Assembly: GCF_014252955.1 (NCBI RefSeq)
Contig: NZ_JACMIA010000001.1
Location: forward strand, 1,910,258-1,974,257
Length of the DNA stretch: 64,000 bases
DNA from: Stappia sp. 28M-7
GTDB taxonomy: Bacteria > Pseudomonadota > Alphaproteobacteria > Rhizobiales > Stappiaceae
Direction: 5' to 3'
Below, one piece after another: positions 28,280-36,713 of the stretch (its first letter is position 1; every line of letters starts with the position of its first letter). The notes under the pieces are model-generated. The model ran no database searches, had not been told where the DNA came from, and was given only the letters and a program-made list of their open reading frames with translations. A program made the translations under genes and the position numbers.

Positions 28280-29098
28280 TCACCCGAGGGCAAGGTCGGC
28301 GACGCGGGCAAGGGCGGCCTGCACGTCCGGATCGTCGCTGAGCGGCTGCAGCAGGGCCGCGTCGATGGCCGCCGCCGGCTTCATGCCGGCCTTGATCAAG
28401 GTTGCCGCGTAGACGATGAGCCGCGTCGAGGCGCCTTCGTCGAGGTCCTGGCCCTTGAGGTCGCGCAAGGCGTTGGCGATGCGCACCAGCGGCACGCAGC
28501 GATCGGGCGCAAGGCCGGTCTCGCTGGCGACGATGGCCGCTTCCGTGTCCGGGTCGGGATAGCCGAACTCCATCGCCACGAAGCGCTGGCGGGTGGAGGG
28601 CTTCAGCGACTTCAGCACGTTCTGGTAGCCGGGATTGTATGAGACGACGAGCATGAACTCGGGCGGGGCGAACAGCGTCTCGCCGGTCCGCTCCAGGGTC
28701 AGCGTGCGCCGGTCGTCGGTGACCGGGTGCAGCACCACGGTCACGTCCTTGCGCGCCTCCACCACCTCGTCGAGATAGAGGATCGCGCCCTCGCGCATTG
28801 CGCGGGTCAGCGGCCCGTCGGCCCAGACGGTCTCGCCGCCCTTCAGCAGATGGCGTCCGGTCAGGTCGGCGGCCGTGAGGTCGTCATGGCAGGCGACGGT
28901 GTAGAGCGGCCGGCCGAGGCGCGCAGCCATGTGGGCGACGAAGCGCGTCTTGCCGCAGCCGGTCGGCCCCTTCAGCAGCACCGGCAGCCGGTTGCGCCAG
29001 GCCTGCTCGAACAGCATGCACTCATCGCCGGAGGCCGCGTAGAAGGGCAGGTCCGGAGTTTCGCCGTTTGCGGCGAGGGGAGAGGTGGCGGGGATCAT
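28280..29098 (-). CDS. norQ: MoxR-family AAA+ ATPase NorQ
   Basis: The protein has 272 residues from MIPATSPLAANGETPDLPFYAASGDE. It contains Walker A LLKGPTGCGKTRFVAHMA, the Walker B region AILYLDEVVEARKDVTVVLHPV and sensor I FMLVVSYNPGYQNVLKSLKPSTRQRF. NorQ is the AAA+ chaperone that, with NorD, activates the cNOR enzyme. It lies between norB and norD on the same strand, with a hairpin in the 94-bp gap after norB. The start at 29098 gives the usual NorQ length. Confidence 0.94.
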   Translation of the reverse strand: MIPATSPLAANGETPDLPFYAASGDECMLFEQAWRNRLPVLLKGPTGCGKTRFVAHMAARLGRPLYTVACHDDLTAADLTGRHLLKGGETVWADGPLTRAMREGAILYLDEVVEARKDVTVVLHPVTDDRRTLTLERTGETLFAPPEFMLVVSYNPGYQNVLKSLKPSTRQRFVAMEFGYPDPDTEAAIVASETGLAPDRCVPLVRIANALRDLKGQDLDEGASTRLIVYAATLIKAGMKPAAAIDAALLQPLSDDPDVQAALARVADLALG

Positions 29099-29159
29099 CG
29101 CGGATCGCTCCTTGTTGCGCCGGGGGGCGCTTGCGCAAAAGACGGGGCGGAATAAGAGG

Positions 29160-29187
29160 GCCGGGCGCCGGCAATGCGGCGCCCGGC
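29160..29187 (-). terminator. Intercistronic hairpin between norB and norQ
   Basis: Perfect 11-bp arms GCCGGGCGCCG and CGGCGCCCGGC are separated by six bases, directly after the norB stop. Without a U-tract it may stabilise the norCB message or cause partial termination before norQD. Confidence 0.45.
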
Positions 29188-29192
29188 TTGTG

Positions 29193-30551
29193 TCACTCGG
29201 CTGCCTGCAGCGAGGCCGCACGACCCTCGCGAGCGACCTTGCGCCGTTCGCGGACGGGGCCGAACACCGCCCACAGGAACATCAGCGCGGCGATGACGAC
29301 GAGAATGCCGGAGCCGAGGCGCACCCAGTAGAAGGGGGCGATCTCGTCCTGGACCTCCATGTAGGACATGCCCAGTACGCGCTGCAGGTGGACCTGCACG
29401 GCGCCGGCAAAGGTCAGCGCGAAGGTCATCACCATCATCGCGCCGCTCATCAGCCAGAAGGAGGTGATGTTCAGCGTCTGGTGATAGGGCGCCTTGCCGC
29501 GCAGATACGGCATTGCATAGGAGATCAGCGCCAGGTTCAGCATCACATAGGCCCCGTAGAAGGCCAGGTGCCCATGGGCGGCGGTGAGCTGCGTTCCGTG
29601 CGTGTAGTAGTTCACGAAAGACAGGGTGTGGAGGAAGCCCCACACGCCGGCGCCGAAGAAGGCCCCGACCGTGCAGCCGAGCGACCACAGCACCGCGGCC
29701 CGGTTCGGATGGTCCTTGCGACCGCGGAAGACCATGGTGAAGGCGAAGACCACCATCGCGAAGAACGGCGCGACCTCCAGTGCGGAGAAGATCGAGCCGA
29801 CCCACTGCCAGTAGCCGGGCGCGCCGATCCAGTAGTAGTGGTGGCCGGTGCCGAGCAGGCCCGAGAACAGGGCGAGGCCGACGATGGAGTAGAGCCACTT
29901 CTCGATGACTTCACGGTCGACGCCGGTCAGCTTGATCAGCAGGAAGGCGAGGACCGAGGCCATCACCAGTTCCCACACGCCTTCCACCCACAGGTGGACG
30001 ATGTACCACCAGTAGACCTTGTCCAGCGACAGGTTGTCCGGCGCGTAGAAGGCGAAGAGCCAGAAGACGGCGATGCCCCACAGGCCCAGCAGCAGAACGC
30101 TGGTCACGGCGGTGCGCCGGCCCTTCAGCACGGTCATCGACACGTTGTAAAGGAAGATCAGCGCCACCACGACGATGGCGATCTTGATCCAGAGCGGCTG
30201 CTCCAGGAACTCGCGTCCGCCATGGATGCCTTGAGTGTAGCCGATGACCGCGGCCAGTGCGCCGACCATCAGCAGCACGAGCTGCACATAGGCGAGGAAC
30301 GGGCTCTCGATCTCGCGCTCCGCCTCTTCCGGCACCAGGTAGTAGGCGCAGCCGAAGAAGCCCATCAGCAGCCAGACGATGAGCGCGTTGGTGTGGATCA
30401 TGCGGATGATGTTGAACGGCATCAGTTCCGCAAGCGTGTTCGGCAGGACATAGACCGTGCCGGCCAGGCCGCCGGCAAGGATCTGCACGCCGAACAGGAC
30501 CATGGCACAGACGAAGTACCAGTAGGCCACTCTTTGGGAAGCGTATTTCAT
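29193..30551 (-). CDS. norB: Nitric oxide reductase large subunit NorB (cNOR)
   Basis: The 452-residue protein has about 12 membrane helices and belongs to the haem-copper oxidase superfamily. Haem and metal ligands are visible: RMIHTNALIVW, VHLWVEGVWEL with the glutamate ligand, GTGHHYYWIG and TAAHGHLAFYGAY. It reduces two NO to N2O with electrons from the NorC haem. It lacks the long N-terminal extension of the quinol-type enzyme, so it is the cytochrome-c-dependent form, which agrees with the adjacent norC. The norC stop is 13 bp upstream. Confidence 0.97.
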   Translation of the reverse strand: MKYASQRVAYWYFVCAMVLFGVQILAGGLAGTVYVLPNTLAELMPFNIIRMIHTNALIVWLLMGFFGCAYYLVPEEAEREIESPFLAYVQLVLLMVGALAAVIGYTQGIHGGREFLEQPLWIKIAIVVVALIFLYNVSMTVLKGRRTAVTSVLLLGLWGIAVFWLFAFYAPDNLSLDKVYWWYIVHLWVEGVWELVMASVLAFLLIKLTGVDREVIEKWLYSIVGLALFSGLLGTGHHYYWIGAPGYWQWVGSIFSALEVAPFFAMVVFAFTMVFRGRKDHPNRAAVLWSLGCTVGAFFGAGVWGFLHTLSFVNYYTHGTQLTAAHGHLAFYGAYVMLNLALISYAMPYLRGKAPYHQTLNITSFWLMSGAMMVMTFALTFAGAVQVHLQRVLGMSYMEVQDEIAPFYWVRLGSGILVVIAALMFLWAVFGPVRERRKVAREGRAASLQAAE

Positions 30552-30564
30552 CGGGGTTTGCTCC

Positions 30565-31047
30565 TCAGCCCGCGTCGTTGGGCGGCCAGCCCTGCGTGTC
30601 GATCCGGCTCGTCCACTCCAGGAAGTCGACGAGATCGTTCAGCTCCTGGTCGGTCAGGTTGAACTGGGGCATCTGCCGGCGCCCCTCGATGCCGGTGGGC
30701 TGGGCCTGCATCCAGGCGATGAGGCCGGCCCTTGCGCCTTCCGGGTCGTCCTTGCCGCCGTAGCGGACCCAGACATTGCCGACCTCGGGCGCAAAATAGG
30801 CGCCTTCACCGAGGATCGAGTGGCAGTTGACGCAGGAGTTCTTCTCCCACACGTGCTTGCCGCGGATCACCGCCGCGGTCAGCGTCTCTTCGTCGGTCGA
30901 ATTGGTGACGATGTGCCAATGGCTTTGCGCGGTCAGGGCGACGAAGACGACGAAGAAGAAGATCGAGCCACCGTAGAAAATGTTTCTGGCGGCCGACTTC
31001 GTGAAACGCTCGACCGGCGGTCGATGCGGTTCGCTTGGTCCGGACAT
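30565..31047 (-). CDS. norC: Nitric oxide reductase cytochrome c subunit NorC
   Basis: The protein has 160 residues with an N-terminal membrane anchor (NIFYGGSIFFFVVFVALTAQ, about residues 22-41) and a periplasmic c-type cytochrome domain. The haem-binding CVNCH is at residues 72-76, and an axial methionine is probably in GRRQMPQFNLTDQEL. NorC passes electrons from cytochrome c to NorB. The start at 31047 places the transmembrane helix correctly. It is the first gene of norCBQD, and the NnrR-type palindrome is about 110 bp upstream. Confidence 0.95.
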   Translation of the reverse strand: MSGPSEPHRPPVERFTKSAARNIFYGGSIFFFVVFVALTAQSHWHIVTNSTDEETLTAAVIRGKHVWEKNSCVNCHSILGEGAYFAPEVGNVWVRYGGKDDPEGARAGLIAWMQAQPTGIEGRRQMPQFNLTDQELNDLVDFLEWTSRIDTQGWPPNDAG

Positions 31048-31154
31048 GTGTGCTCTCCAGTTGCTGGCGGATGCCGTCAGTGGAGCCAAGAGCTAGGGCC
31101 AAGGCGTCGGACGAACGTTGTTCCAGCGCAAACTCGCCCGCACCACCTCGCCGC

Positions 31155-31176
31155 GAGTTTGAGCCTGCTCAAACTC
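31155..31176. promoter_or_regulatory. Perfect CRP/FNR-family palindrome (NnrR-type box) between norC and norE
   Basis: The arms GAGTTTGAG and CTCAAACTC flank CCTG; the core fits TTG-N8-CAA, as described for NnrR/DNR-type NO-responsive regulators. It lies 46 bp before the norE start codon and 107 bp before norC. It probably activates both divergent units under NO and low oxygen. Confidence 0.72.
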
Positions 31177-31222
31177 AGCCGGGCGGGCGCCTGCTAGGGT
31201 CGCGCCGACTGGAGGCGCAAGC

Positions 31223-31795
31223 ATGCATGAGGACGTCGCGGGCGAGACGCCCGACGAAGGATGGGGACCGCTGGACGGACTGCCCGGCAACCCGATGATG
31301 TGGATCCTGATTCTCGGCGAGCTCGCCGTGTTCGGTGCGCTGCTTGTCGGATTCTCGGTCGCGAGGGCGCTTGACCCGCTCGCCTTCGCGCAAGGGCAGG
31401 CGGCACTGGACGTGCGGCTCGGCGGGCTCAACACGCTGGTTCTGATCGCCAGCGGCTGGTGCGCGGCGCTCGCAGTGGAAGGGCGCAAGACGGGCCGCTC
31501 CGGGCGGCCGCAGCTTGCAGCGGCGATGGCGCTCGGGGCTGTGTTCCTCGTGGTGAAGGGCGCCGAATATGCCGCCAAGATCTCACTGGGCTACGGCCCG
31601 GACAGCGGCACGTTCTTCGAACTCTACTATCTCGTCACCGGCTTCCACGCCCTGCATGTGCTGGCCGGCATCGTGCTGCTTGCCGTGGTCGCCTGCTACA
31701 ACAGCCTGGAGACCCTGGAGACCGGCACCGCCTTCTGGCACATGGTCGACCTGGTCTGGCTCCTGGTCTTCCCCGTCGTCTACCTGATCGGGTGA
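31223..31795 (+). CDS. norE: NorE, cytochrome c oxidase subunit III-like protein of nitric oxide reductase
   Basis: The 190-residue protein has about five hydrophobic segments and the subunit III-type motif FFELYYLVTGFHALHVLAGIVLL. It begins MHEDVAGETPDEGWGPLDGLPGNPMMWILILGELAVF, as other NorE proteins do. NorE is an accessory membrane protein that improves NO reductase activity in denitrifiers. GGAGG lies seven bases before ATG 31223. It is divergent from norC and is followed by norF after 5 bp. Confidence 0.88.
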   Translation: MHEDVAGETPDEGWGPLDGLPGNPMMWILILGELAVFGALLVGFSVARALDPLAFAQGQAALDVRLGGLNTLVLIASGWCAALAVEGRKTGRSGRPQLAAAMALGAVFLVVKGAEYAAKISLGYGPDSGTFFELYYLVTGFHALHVLAGIVLLAVVACYNSLETLETGTAFWHMVDLVWLLVFPVVYLIG

Positions 31796-31800
31796 TCTCC

Positions 31801-32061
31801 ATGACACGCCTGCATGTCGCCGCCCTTGCCCTGGCTGGGCTCGCCGCCGCTTCGCTCGCCGTGCCGGATGGCGGCACCCCGGTCCTCGTCTGGTCGATCC
31901 TTGCCCTTGCGCTCGCCAAGGCGTGGGTCGTGCTGACCCAGTTCCTCGGCCTGCGCGAGGCACCGGCCGGCTGGCGTTACGGCCTCATCGCCCTCATCGC
32001 CGCGCTGGGCGGCACCATCGGCGCGGTCTTCACCGCCGCGCATTACTCCCTTGCCGGTTGA
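31801..32061 (+). CDS. norF: NorF-like small membrane protein (cytochrome c oxidase subunit IV family)
   Basis: The 86-residue protein has three hydrophobic segments: [40 protein letters not shown] and YGLIALIAALGGTIGAVFTAA. The AKAWVVLTQFLGLREAP segment matches NorF and the subunit IV family. It follows norE at 5 bp spacing, the usual norEF arrangement, and is thought to support NO reductase function. The identification rests mostly on size, topology and context. Confidence 0.8.
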   Translation: MTRLHVAALALAGLAAASLAVPDGGTPVLVWSILALALAKAWVVLTQFLGLREAPAGWRYGLIALIAALGGTIGAVFTAAHYSLAG

Positions 32062-32107
32062 AGCCGACTGACCGGCAGCCCCTCCCTTCCTCCCAAGGAA
32101 CAATCTC

Positions 32108-32656
32108 ATGGCAAGTACACTGGGCAAGCCCGCCCGCATCGGCATTCTCACGGTTTCGGATCGGGCCAGCGCGGGCATCTACGAGGATCGCAGCGGGCCG
32201 GCGGCGCTCGAGTGGCTGCGGGCGCATCTGGTCGGCGACTGGGAGTTCGTCGGCCGCATCGTGCCGGACGGCGCCGACAGTGTTGCCGGCGCGATGCGCC
32301 ATCTGTGCGATGTGGAAGGGTGCGACCTTTTGCTGGTCACGGGCGGCACGGGGCCGGCTCCGCGCGACGAGACGCCGGAAGCGCTGGCGCAGGTCGCAAC
32401 ACGGTTCCTGCCCGGTTTCGGCGAGGCGATGCGGCAGGCGAATCTCGCCGAAGTGCCGACCGCGATCCTCTCGCGGCAAGAGGCTGGCACGCGCGGCGCC
32501 AGCCTCATCATCACCCTGCCGGGCAAGCCGGCGAGCATCGCCACGTCGCTGCGGGCGGTCTTCGCCGCCGTGCCCTATTGCCTCGACCTCATCGGCGCGG
32601 CACGCATCGACACCGATCCGGCGCGGCTCAAGGCGTTCCGGCCGGCTGCATCCTGA
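32108..32656 (+). CDS. moaB: Molybdopterin adenylyltransferase/MoaB-MogA family
   Basis: The 182-residue protein has GILTVSDRASAGIYEDRSGP, DLLLVTGGTGPAPRDETPEAL and IITLPGKPASIATSLRAVF, the GTGxxxRDxTPEA and LPGKP motifs of the MogA/MoaB family. It adenylates molybdopterin for Moco synthesis, which would serve molybdoenzymes such as nitrate reductase. It is 46 bp after norF with AAGGAA before the ATG, so it is likely co-expressed with norEF. Its 3' end overlaps the convergent ubiV by 29 bp. Confidence 0.88.
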   Translation: MASTLGKPARIGILTVSDRASAGIYEDRSGPAALEWLRAHLVGDWEFVGRIVPDGADSVAGAMRHLCDVEGCDLLLVTGGTGPAPRDETPEALAQVATRFLPGFGEAMRQANLAEVPTAILSRQEAGTRGASLIITLPGKPASIATSLRAVFAAVPYCLDLIGAARIDTDPARLKAFRPAAS

Positions 32657-33554
32657 CCTGATCCTTGGAGCCCGACCAGGAGACCCCGGTCGGGCCGTCC
32701 AGGAAGCCGTCGCAGAAGGCCCCGCCCGGCGCATGCGGCAGGGCCTTGGCGCAGAACTCTTCCGCATCGATGCGGCCCGCCGTCAGATGTGCGAAGAGCT
32801 CGATCACCTCGAAGAAGCCGCTGGTCTGCGGCGACAGGCGCAGGCCCGCGACGCCCGCCTCGCGCAGGGCCGGCAGGTGATGCGCCATGTTCGCGCATTG
32901 GCCGGAGAGGGTCTGCAGCCCGTTGATCGCCAGGAATTGCTGGTCGTCGAGCGTGTCGACGGCGAGCCCGTCCGGGTCCTCGGCGCAGACGAACTGGCAC
33001 TGGTCCTTCGCCCGGTCGTGATAGCGCGCATGATAGCAGCGCCCGGACATGGCGAGCGGCAGGCGTCCCCAGCCCCACACCTCGACCGGCATGTCGGTCG
33101 CCGCTGCAATGCGGCGGACGGAGGTGGCGGACAGCTCCGGCGGCAGGCAGACGCGCATTGAGCCGCGCCGCGCCAGAACCGCCAGCGTGCCCTCGTTGTA
33201 GACGTTCACCAACGGGCCGACGGAAAAGCGCGCGTCCGGTGACAGATGCGCCAGCATGGTGAGGTCGTTGACCTCCACCTCCAGGTCCATCGCGGCCAGT
33301 TCCGCGGCCATTCGCCGTTCCCGCTTGAGCGGAGTGACGAGGGCGAGGCTGGTCAGGGCCACATCCTTGCCGCCGGCCAGCAGCTGCGCGATCGCATCGG
33401 GCAGGCGGGTCTGGTAGAAGGGGAGCCGCTTCGAGCAGACGAGCTCGCCGATGACGACGCGGGAAATGTCCGGCGTATCGGCCAGCCGCTCGTAAAATGC
33501 GCTCCACTGCCCCGGATCCCAGAAGCCCTGGATCGGGCCGACGGTCAGCTGCAT
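32628..33554 (-). CDS. ubiV: O2-independent ubiquinone hydroxylation protein UbiV (U32 peptidase family)
   Basis: The 308-residue protein is of the U32 family. It has GELVCSKRLPFY and RCYHARYHDRAKDQCQFVC, whose cysteine spacing of 13 and 4 matches the [4Fe-4S] ligands of UbiV. With UbiU and UbiT, UbiV performs ubiquinone ring hydroxylation without oxygen. The gene is 4 bp downstream of ubiU. It overlaps moaB tail to tail. Confidence 0.92.
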   Translation of the reverse strand: MQLTVGPIQGFWDPGQWSAFYERLADTPDISRVVIGELVCSKRLPFYQTRLPDAIAQLLAGGKDVALTSLALVTPLKRERRMAAELAAMDLEVEVNDLTMLAHLSPDARFSVGPLVNVYNEGTLAVLARRGSMRVCLPPELSATSVRRIAAATDMPVEVWGWGRLPLAMSGRCYHARYHDRAKDQCQFVCAEDPDGLAVDTLDDQQFLAINGLQTLSGQCANMAHHLPALREAGVAGLRLSPQTSGFFEVIELFAHLTAGRIDAEEFCAKALPHAPGGAFCDGFLDGPTGVSWSGSKDQVRMQPAGTP

Positions 33555-33558
33555 CTGC

Positions 33559-34539
33559 TTATCTCCAGATCTTGTTGTAGGCGCCGGCGGTCGCGGCCTG
33601 TCCCTCGGTCAGCCGGGCAAGCGTGCCGAGCGGCACCTCGCGCCCTTCGGCGAGCGCCTCGACCGCCTGGCGGAAGTTCCGCACCACCTGCGCGACATAG
33701 GCGCGCGAGCGCTGGCGGCCCTCGATCTTCAGCGCCGTGACGCCGGCACGGGCAAGCGCGGGCAGCAGCTCCGAGGCGTCCAGGCTCGCCGGGTCCTCGA
33801 ACACGTAGCCGGTGCGCGTGCCGACCTTGAAGCAGCCTTTGCACAAGGTGGGGTAGGGGGCGGGCGCCTGCGCCGGGGTGCGGTGGATGGTGTAGCCGCC
33901 GAGGCGCGCGGCCAGCTCGCCGTCTTCTTCGGCGTAGGCGACGTGGCTTGCCGGCGAGCACACGCCGTTCATGTTCGGCGACTTGCCGGAGATGTAGGAG
34001 GACAGCGAGCATCGGCCCTCGGCCATGACGCAGAGCCCGCCGAAGACGAAGACTTCCGTCTCCACGTCGATGTCGCGGTTGATCGAGGCGATCTCGTCGA
34101 CGGTGAGCACGCGGGGCAGCACCACCCGCTTCACGCCGAAGGCGCTTGCGTGGAAGTTGATGACGTCCGGGTTCGCCGCCGCCGCCTGCACCGAAAGGTG
34201 GCGGCGCAGCGAGGGATGGCGCTCGGCCGCATGGGCGATCAGCCCGAGATCGGCAAGGATCACCGCGTCGGCACCGAGCGCTTCCGCGTCGCTCACCGCC
34301 CGGTGCCAGAGCTCCGTCTCGCCGGCCCGCGGGAACGTGTTGATGGCGACCAGTACCTTGGCGCCGCGCGCATGGGCATAGGCGATGCCGTCCGCCATTT
34401 CGGGGCGGGAGAAGTTGAGGCCGGGAAAGTTGCGGGCGTTGGTGTCGTCGGCAAAGCCGCAATAGATGCTGTGGGCGCCGGCATCCACTGCAGCGCGTAG
34501 CGAAGCCGGTGTGCCGGCGGGGCAGACGAGCTCCATCAT
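33559..34539 (-). CDS. ubiU: O2-independent ubiquinone hydroxylation protein UbiU (U32 peptidase family)
   Basis: The 326-residue protein begins MMELVCPAGTPASLRAAVDAGA, a classic U32 start. The cysteines in GLCVMAEGRC, then GVC 17 residues later, then CKGCFKVGTRTGYVFED match the four [4Fe-4S] ligands of UbiU by spacing. UbiU and UbiV form the complex that hydroxylates ubiquinone precursors under anoxia. Its ATG overlaps the ubiT stop (ATGA), so ubiT-ubiU-ubiV are tightly coupled. Confidence 0.93.
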   Translation of the reverse strand: MMELVCPAGTPASLRAAVDAGAHSIYCGFADDTNARNFPGLNFSRPEMADGIAYAHARGAKVLVAINTFPRAGETELWHRAVSDAEALGADAVILADLGLIAHAAERHPSLRRHLSVQAAAANPDVINFHASAFGVKRVVLPRVLTVDEIASINRDIDVETEVFVFGGLCVMAEGRCSLSSYISGKSPNMNGVCSPASHVAYAEEDGELAARLGGYTIHRTPAQAPAPYPTLCKGCFKVGTRTGYVFEDPASLDASELLPALARAGVTALKIEGRQRSRAYVAQVVRNFRQAVEALAEGREVPLGTLARLTEGQAATAGAYNKIWR

Positions 34540-35090
34540 CGCACGCCTCCCGCGCGGGTGAGTGGCACGCCCGTTGCCGCTTCCAGGCGGGCGATTGCGC
34601 GTGCGGCCAAACCCGACAGAGGGCCGGTGAGGCCGGCCAGTTCCGCGCCGATGTCGAGTTCCGCATCATCAATGGCATTGCGCAGAGCCAGAACGGCGGA
34701 CGTGTCGCCTTCAACGGTGAGGTCGCGGGAGAAGAAAAGTGCGTCGCCGTCCCAAACCCCATGGACGAGGCCGACCAGGGCCGCGAGGCTGCCGGTGATG
34801 CGTGCATCGCCCTCCGGCGGTTCGCGGTGGAGGCTGACCGCCGGCGTGTCGCGGGCAAGGTCGAGCAGGAAGGACAGCGGCACGTCGCTCGCCGTCACCA
34901 CGAAGCGCGTCCGGCGATAGGGGCCGAGGCGCTCCAGCAGTCCGGCATGCCGCGCGAGAATCCGGCGCGTCACCTGCGTTAGCAGCAGGTCCGCCGGCCC
35001 GTGCGGTGCCATTCGCACACCGAAGGCCAGAAGCGCCGGCATTTTCGGAATGGCGCGATGTTCCAGAGGATCTGCAAGGGCTTGCGGCAT
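34536..35090 (-). CDS. ubiT: Ubiquinone biosynthesis accessory factor UbiT (SCP2 sterol-binding domain)
   Basis: The protein has 184 residues from MPQALADPLEHRAIP. GGAG lies about seven bases before this start; a longer frame to 35129 has weaker support. The SCP2 lipid-binding domain includes FVVTASDVPLSFLLDL, DARITGSLAALVGLVHGVWDGDALFFSRDLTVEGDTSAVLALRNAIDDAELD. UbiT binds lipid and is needed for the oxygen-independent ubiquinone pathway with UbiUV. It is first in the operon, and an FNR-type box lies about 60 bp upstream. Confidence 0.9.
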   Translation of the reverse strand: MPQALADPLEHRAIPKMPALLAFGVRMAPHGPADLLLTQVTRRILARHAGLLERLGPYRRTRFVVTASDVPLSFLLDLARDTPAVSLHREPPEGDARITGSLAALVGLVHGVWDGDALFFSRDLTVEGDTSAVLALRNAIDDAELDIGAELAGLTGPLSGLAARAIARLEAATGVPLTRAGGVR

Positions 35091-35151
35091 GGGGCGCTCC
35101 GGCAGGAGGGGACGGGTGCCGCGCACCATAGAGGGGCGATCTCCCGCCGTT

Positions 35152-35167
35152 GTTGATCCGCATCAAC
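35152..35167. promoter_or_regulatory. FNR/FnrL-type box between ubiT and the ubiD-like gene
   Basis: GTTGAT and ATCAAC flank CCGC; the core TTGAT-N4-ATCAA is an exact match to the FNR consensus. It is 52 bp from the ubiD-like start codon and 61 bp from the ubiT start, well placed to activate both divergent operons under low oxygen. Confidence 0.8.
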
Positions 35168-35219
35168 TTCGCGGGCGATCCGCTTTGCTAAGGCAGGGCA
35201 CCCTTTTCAAGGAGCCGCC

Positions 35220-36713
35220 ATGCGCCGCCTGCCAGCCTTTCCCGATCTCCGCAGCTTTCTGCGCTGGTGCGATGCAGCCGGCGAGATGTGCTCCATCGCC
35301 CAGCCGGTGCGGCTGCGCGAGGAGGTCACCGCCGTGCACCGCAAGGTGCTGCTGGCGGGCGGGCCAGTCCTGCGCTTCGAGCGTCCGCTCGCCGAAGACG
35401 GCTCGGTCTCCTCCATCCCGCTCATCGCCAATCTCTTCGGCACCCGGCGGCGCGTTGCTGCCGGTCTCGGTATCGAGCCTGCCGATATCGCTCAGCTTGG
35501 AGAATTTCTCGCCGCGCTGCGCAGCCCCGTGCCCCCGCAAGGCGTCGGTGATGCGCTTTCGCGCTGGCCGCAGATGGCGGCGGCCCTCAGGGCCCGCGTC
35601 AAGGTGCTCGGCAGGGGTGTCTCGCAGGAAGAGCGGATGGGAGAACCGGACCTGTCGCGCCTGCCGGTCCAGACCTGCTGGCCGGGAGATGCGGGCCCGC
35701 TGATGACCTGGCCGGTGGTGCTGACCCGCGATCCGGGGTCGCAGGCGAGCGACAGCGGACGCTACAATGCCGGCATCTACCGGGCGCAGGTGCTGGGCCC
35801 CGACCGGCTGATCCTGCGCTGGCTGCCGCACCGGGGCGCGGCGGCTCATCATCGCGGCTGGGTGCGCAAGGGGGAGCCGATGCCGGTGGCCATCGCGCTC
35901 GGCGCCGATCCGGCCTTGCTGCTAGCCGCGGCCCTGCCGCTGCCGGAAACCGTGTCGGAGCTGGCCTTCTCCGGCGTGTTGCGCGGGGCGCGCACTTCGC
36001 TGGCGCCCGCCGTCACCGTGCCCATGCTGGTTCCCTCCAGCGCGGAGATCGTGGTGGAGGGCTGGGTGCATCCGCAGGAGACGGCGCCGGAAGGCCCGTT
36101 CGGCGATCACACGGGCTATTACAACTCGGTCGAACCTTTCCCGGTGATGCGGGTGAGCGCGATCACCCACCGGCGCGATCCGCTTTATCTCTCCACCTGG
36201 ACCGGCCGGCCGCCGGATGAGCCCTCCATCATCGGCGAGGTGTTCAACGAACTGGCGCTTCCCGTCATCCGCCAGCAGATCCCGGAAGTGGTGGACCTGT
36301 GGCTGCCGCCGGCCGCGTGCTCCTACCGCATCGCGGTGATCGCCATCGAGAAGCGCTACCCGGGCCAGGCGCGCCGGGTGATGCTGGCGCTTTGGGGGCT
36401 GCTGGCGCAGTTCAGCTACACCAAGATGATCGTGGTGGTGGACGCCGATATCGATCCGCGCAACTGGGACGACATCGCCTGGGCGCTGGCGACGCGCTAT
36501 GACCCGGCCCGCGACACGATGCTGCTCGATCGCACGCCGATGGATTATCTCGACTTCGCCTCGCCGCTGGAGGGGCTCGCCGGCAAGATCGGGCTCGACG
36601 CGACGGTGAAGCTCGGATCGGAGACCGACCGCGCCTTCGGCGAGGTGATGCGGCTCTCGCCCGAGGCGGAGGGCGCCGCCGAGCGCATCCTGAAAGCGGA
36701 GGGGCTGGCATGA
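35220..36713 (+). CDS. ubiD: UbiD-family prenyl-FMN-dependent decarboxylase
   Basis: The 497-residue protein is typical of UbiD size. It has LPAFPDLRSFLRWCD at the N-terminus, DSGRYNAGIYRAQVLGPDRL, PEGPFGDHTGYYNSVEPFPVMRVSAITHRRDPLYLSTWTGRPPDEPSIIGEV and KMIVVVDADIDPRNWDDIAWALATR, all conserved UbiD segments including the catalytic E-x-P-x-G-D region. It probably decarboxylates the hydroxybenzoate-type quinone precursor. GGAG is 5 bp before the ATG. Its stop overlaps the next gene, encoding the cofactor-making UbiX. Confidence 0.92.
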   Translation: MRRLPAFPDLRSFLRWCDAAGEMCSIAQPVRLREEVTAVHRKVLLAGGPVLRFERPLAEDGSVSSIPLIANLFGTRRRVAAGLGIEPADIAQLGEFLAALRSPVPPQGVGDALSRWPQMAAALRARVKVLGRGVSQEERMGEPDLSRLPVQTCWPGDAGPLMTWPVVLTRDPGSQASDSGRYNAGIYRAQVLGPDRLILRWLPHRGAAAHHRGWVRKGEPMPVAIALGADPALLLAAALPLPETVSELAFSGVLRGARTSLAPAVTVPMLVPSSAEIVVEGWVHPQETAPEGPFGDHTGYYNSVEPFPVMRVSAITHRRDPLYLSTWTGRPPDEPSIIGEVFNELALPVIRQQIPEVVDLWLPPAACSYRIAVIAIEKRYPGQARRVMLALWGLLAQFSYTKMIVVVDADIDPRNWDDIAWALATRYDPARDTMLLDRTPMDYLDFASPLEGLAGKIGLDATVKLGSETDRAFGEVMRLSPEAEGAAERILKAEGLA

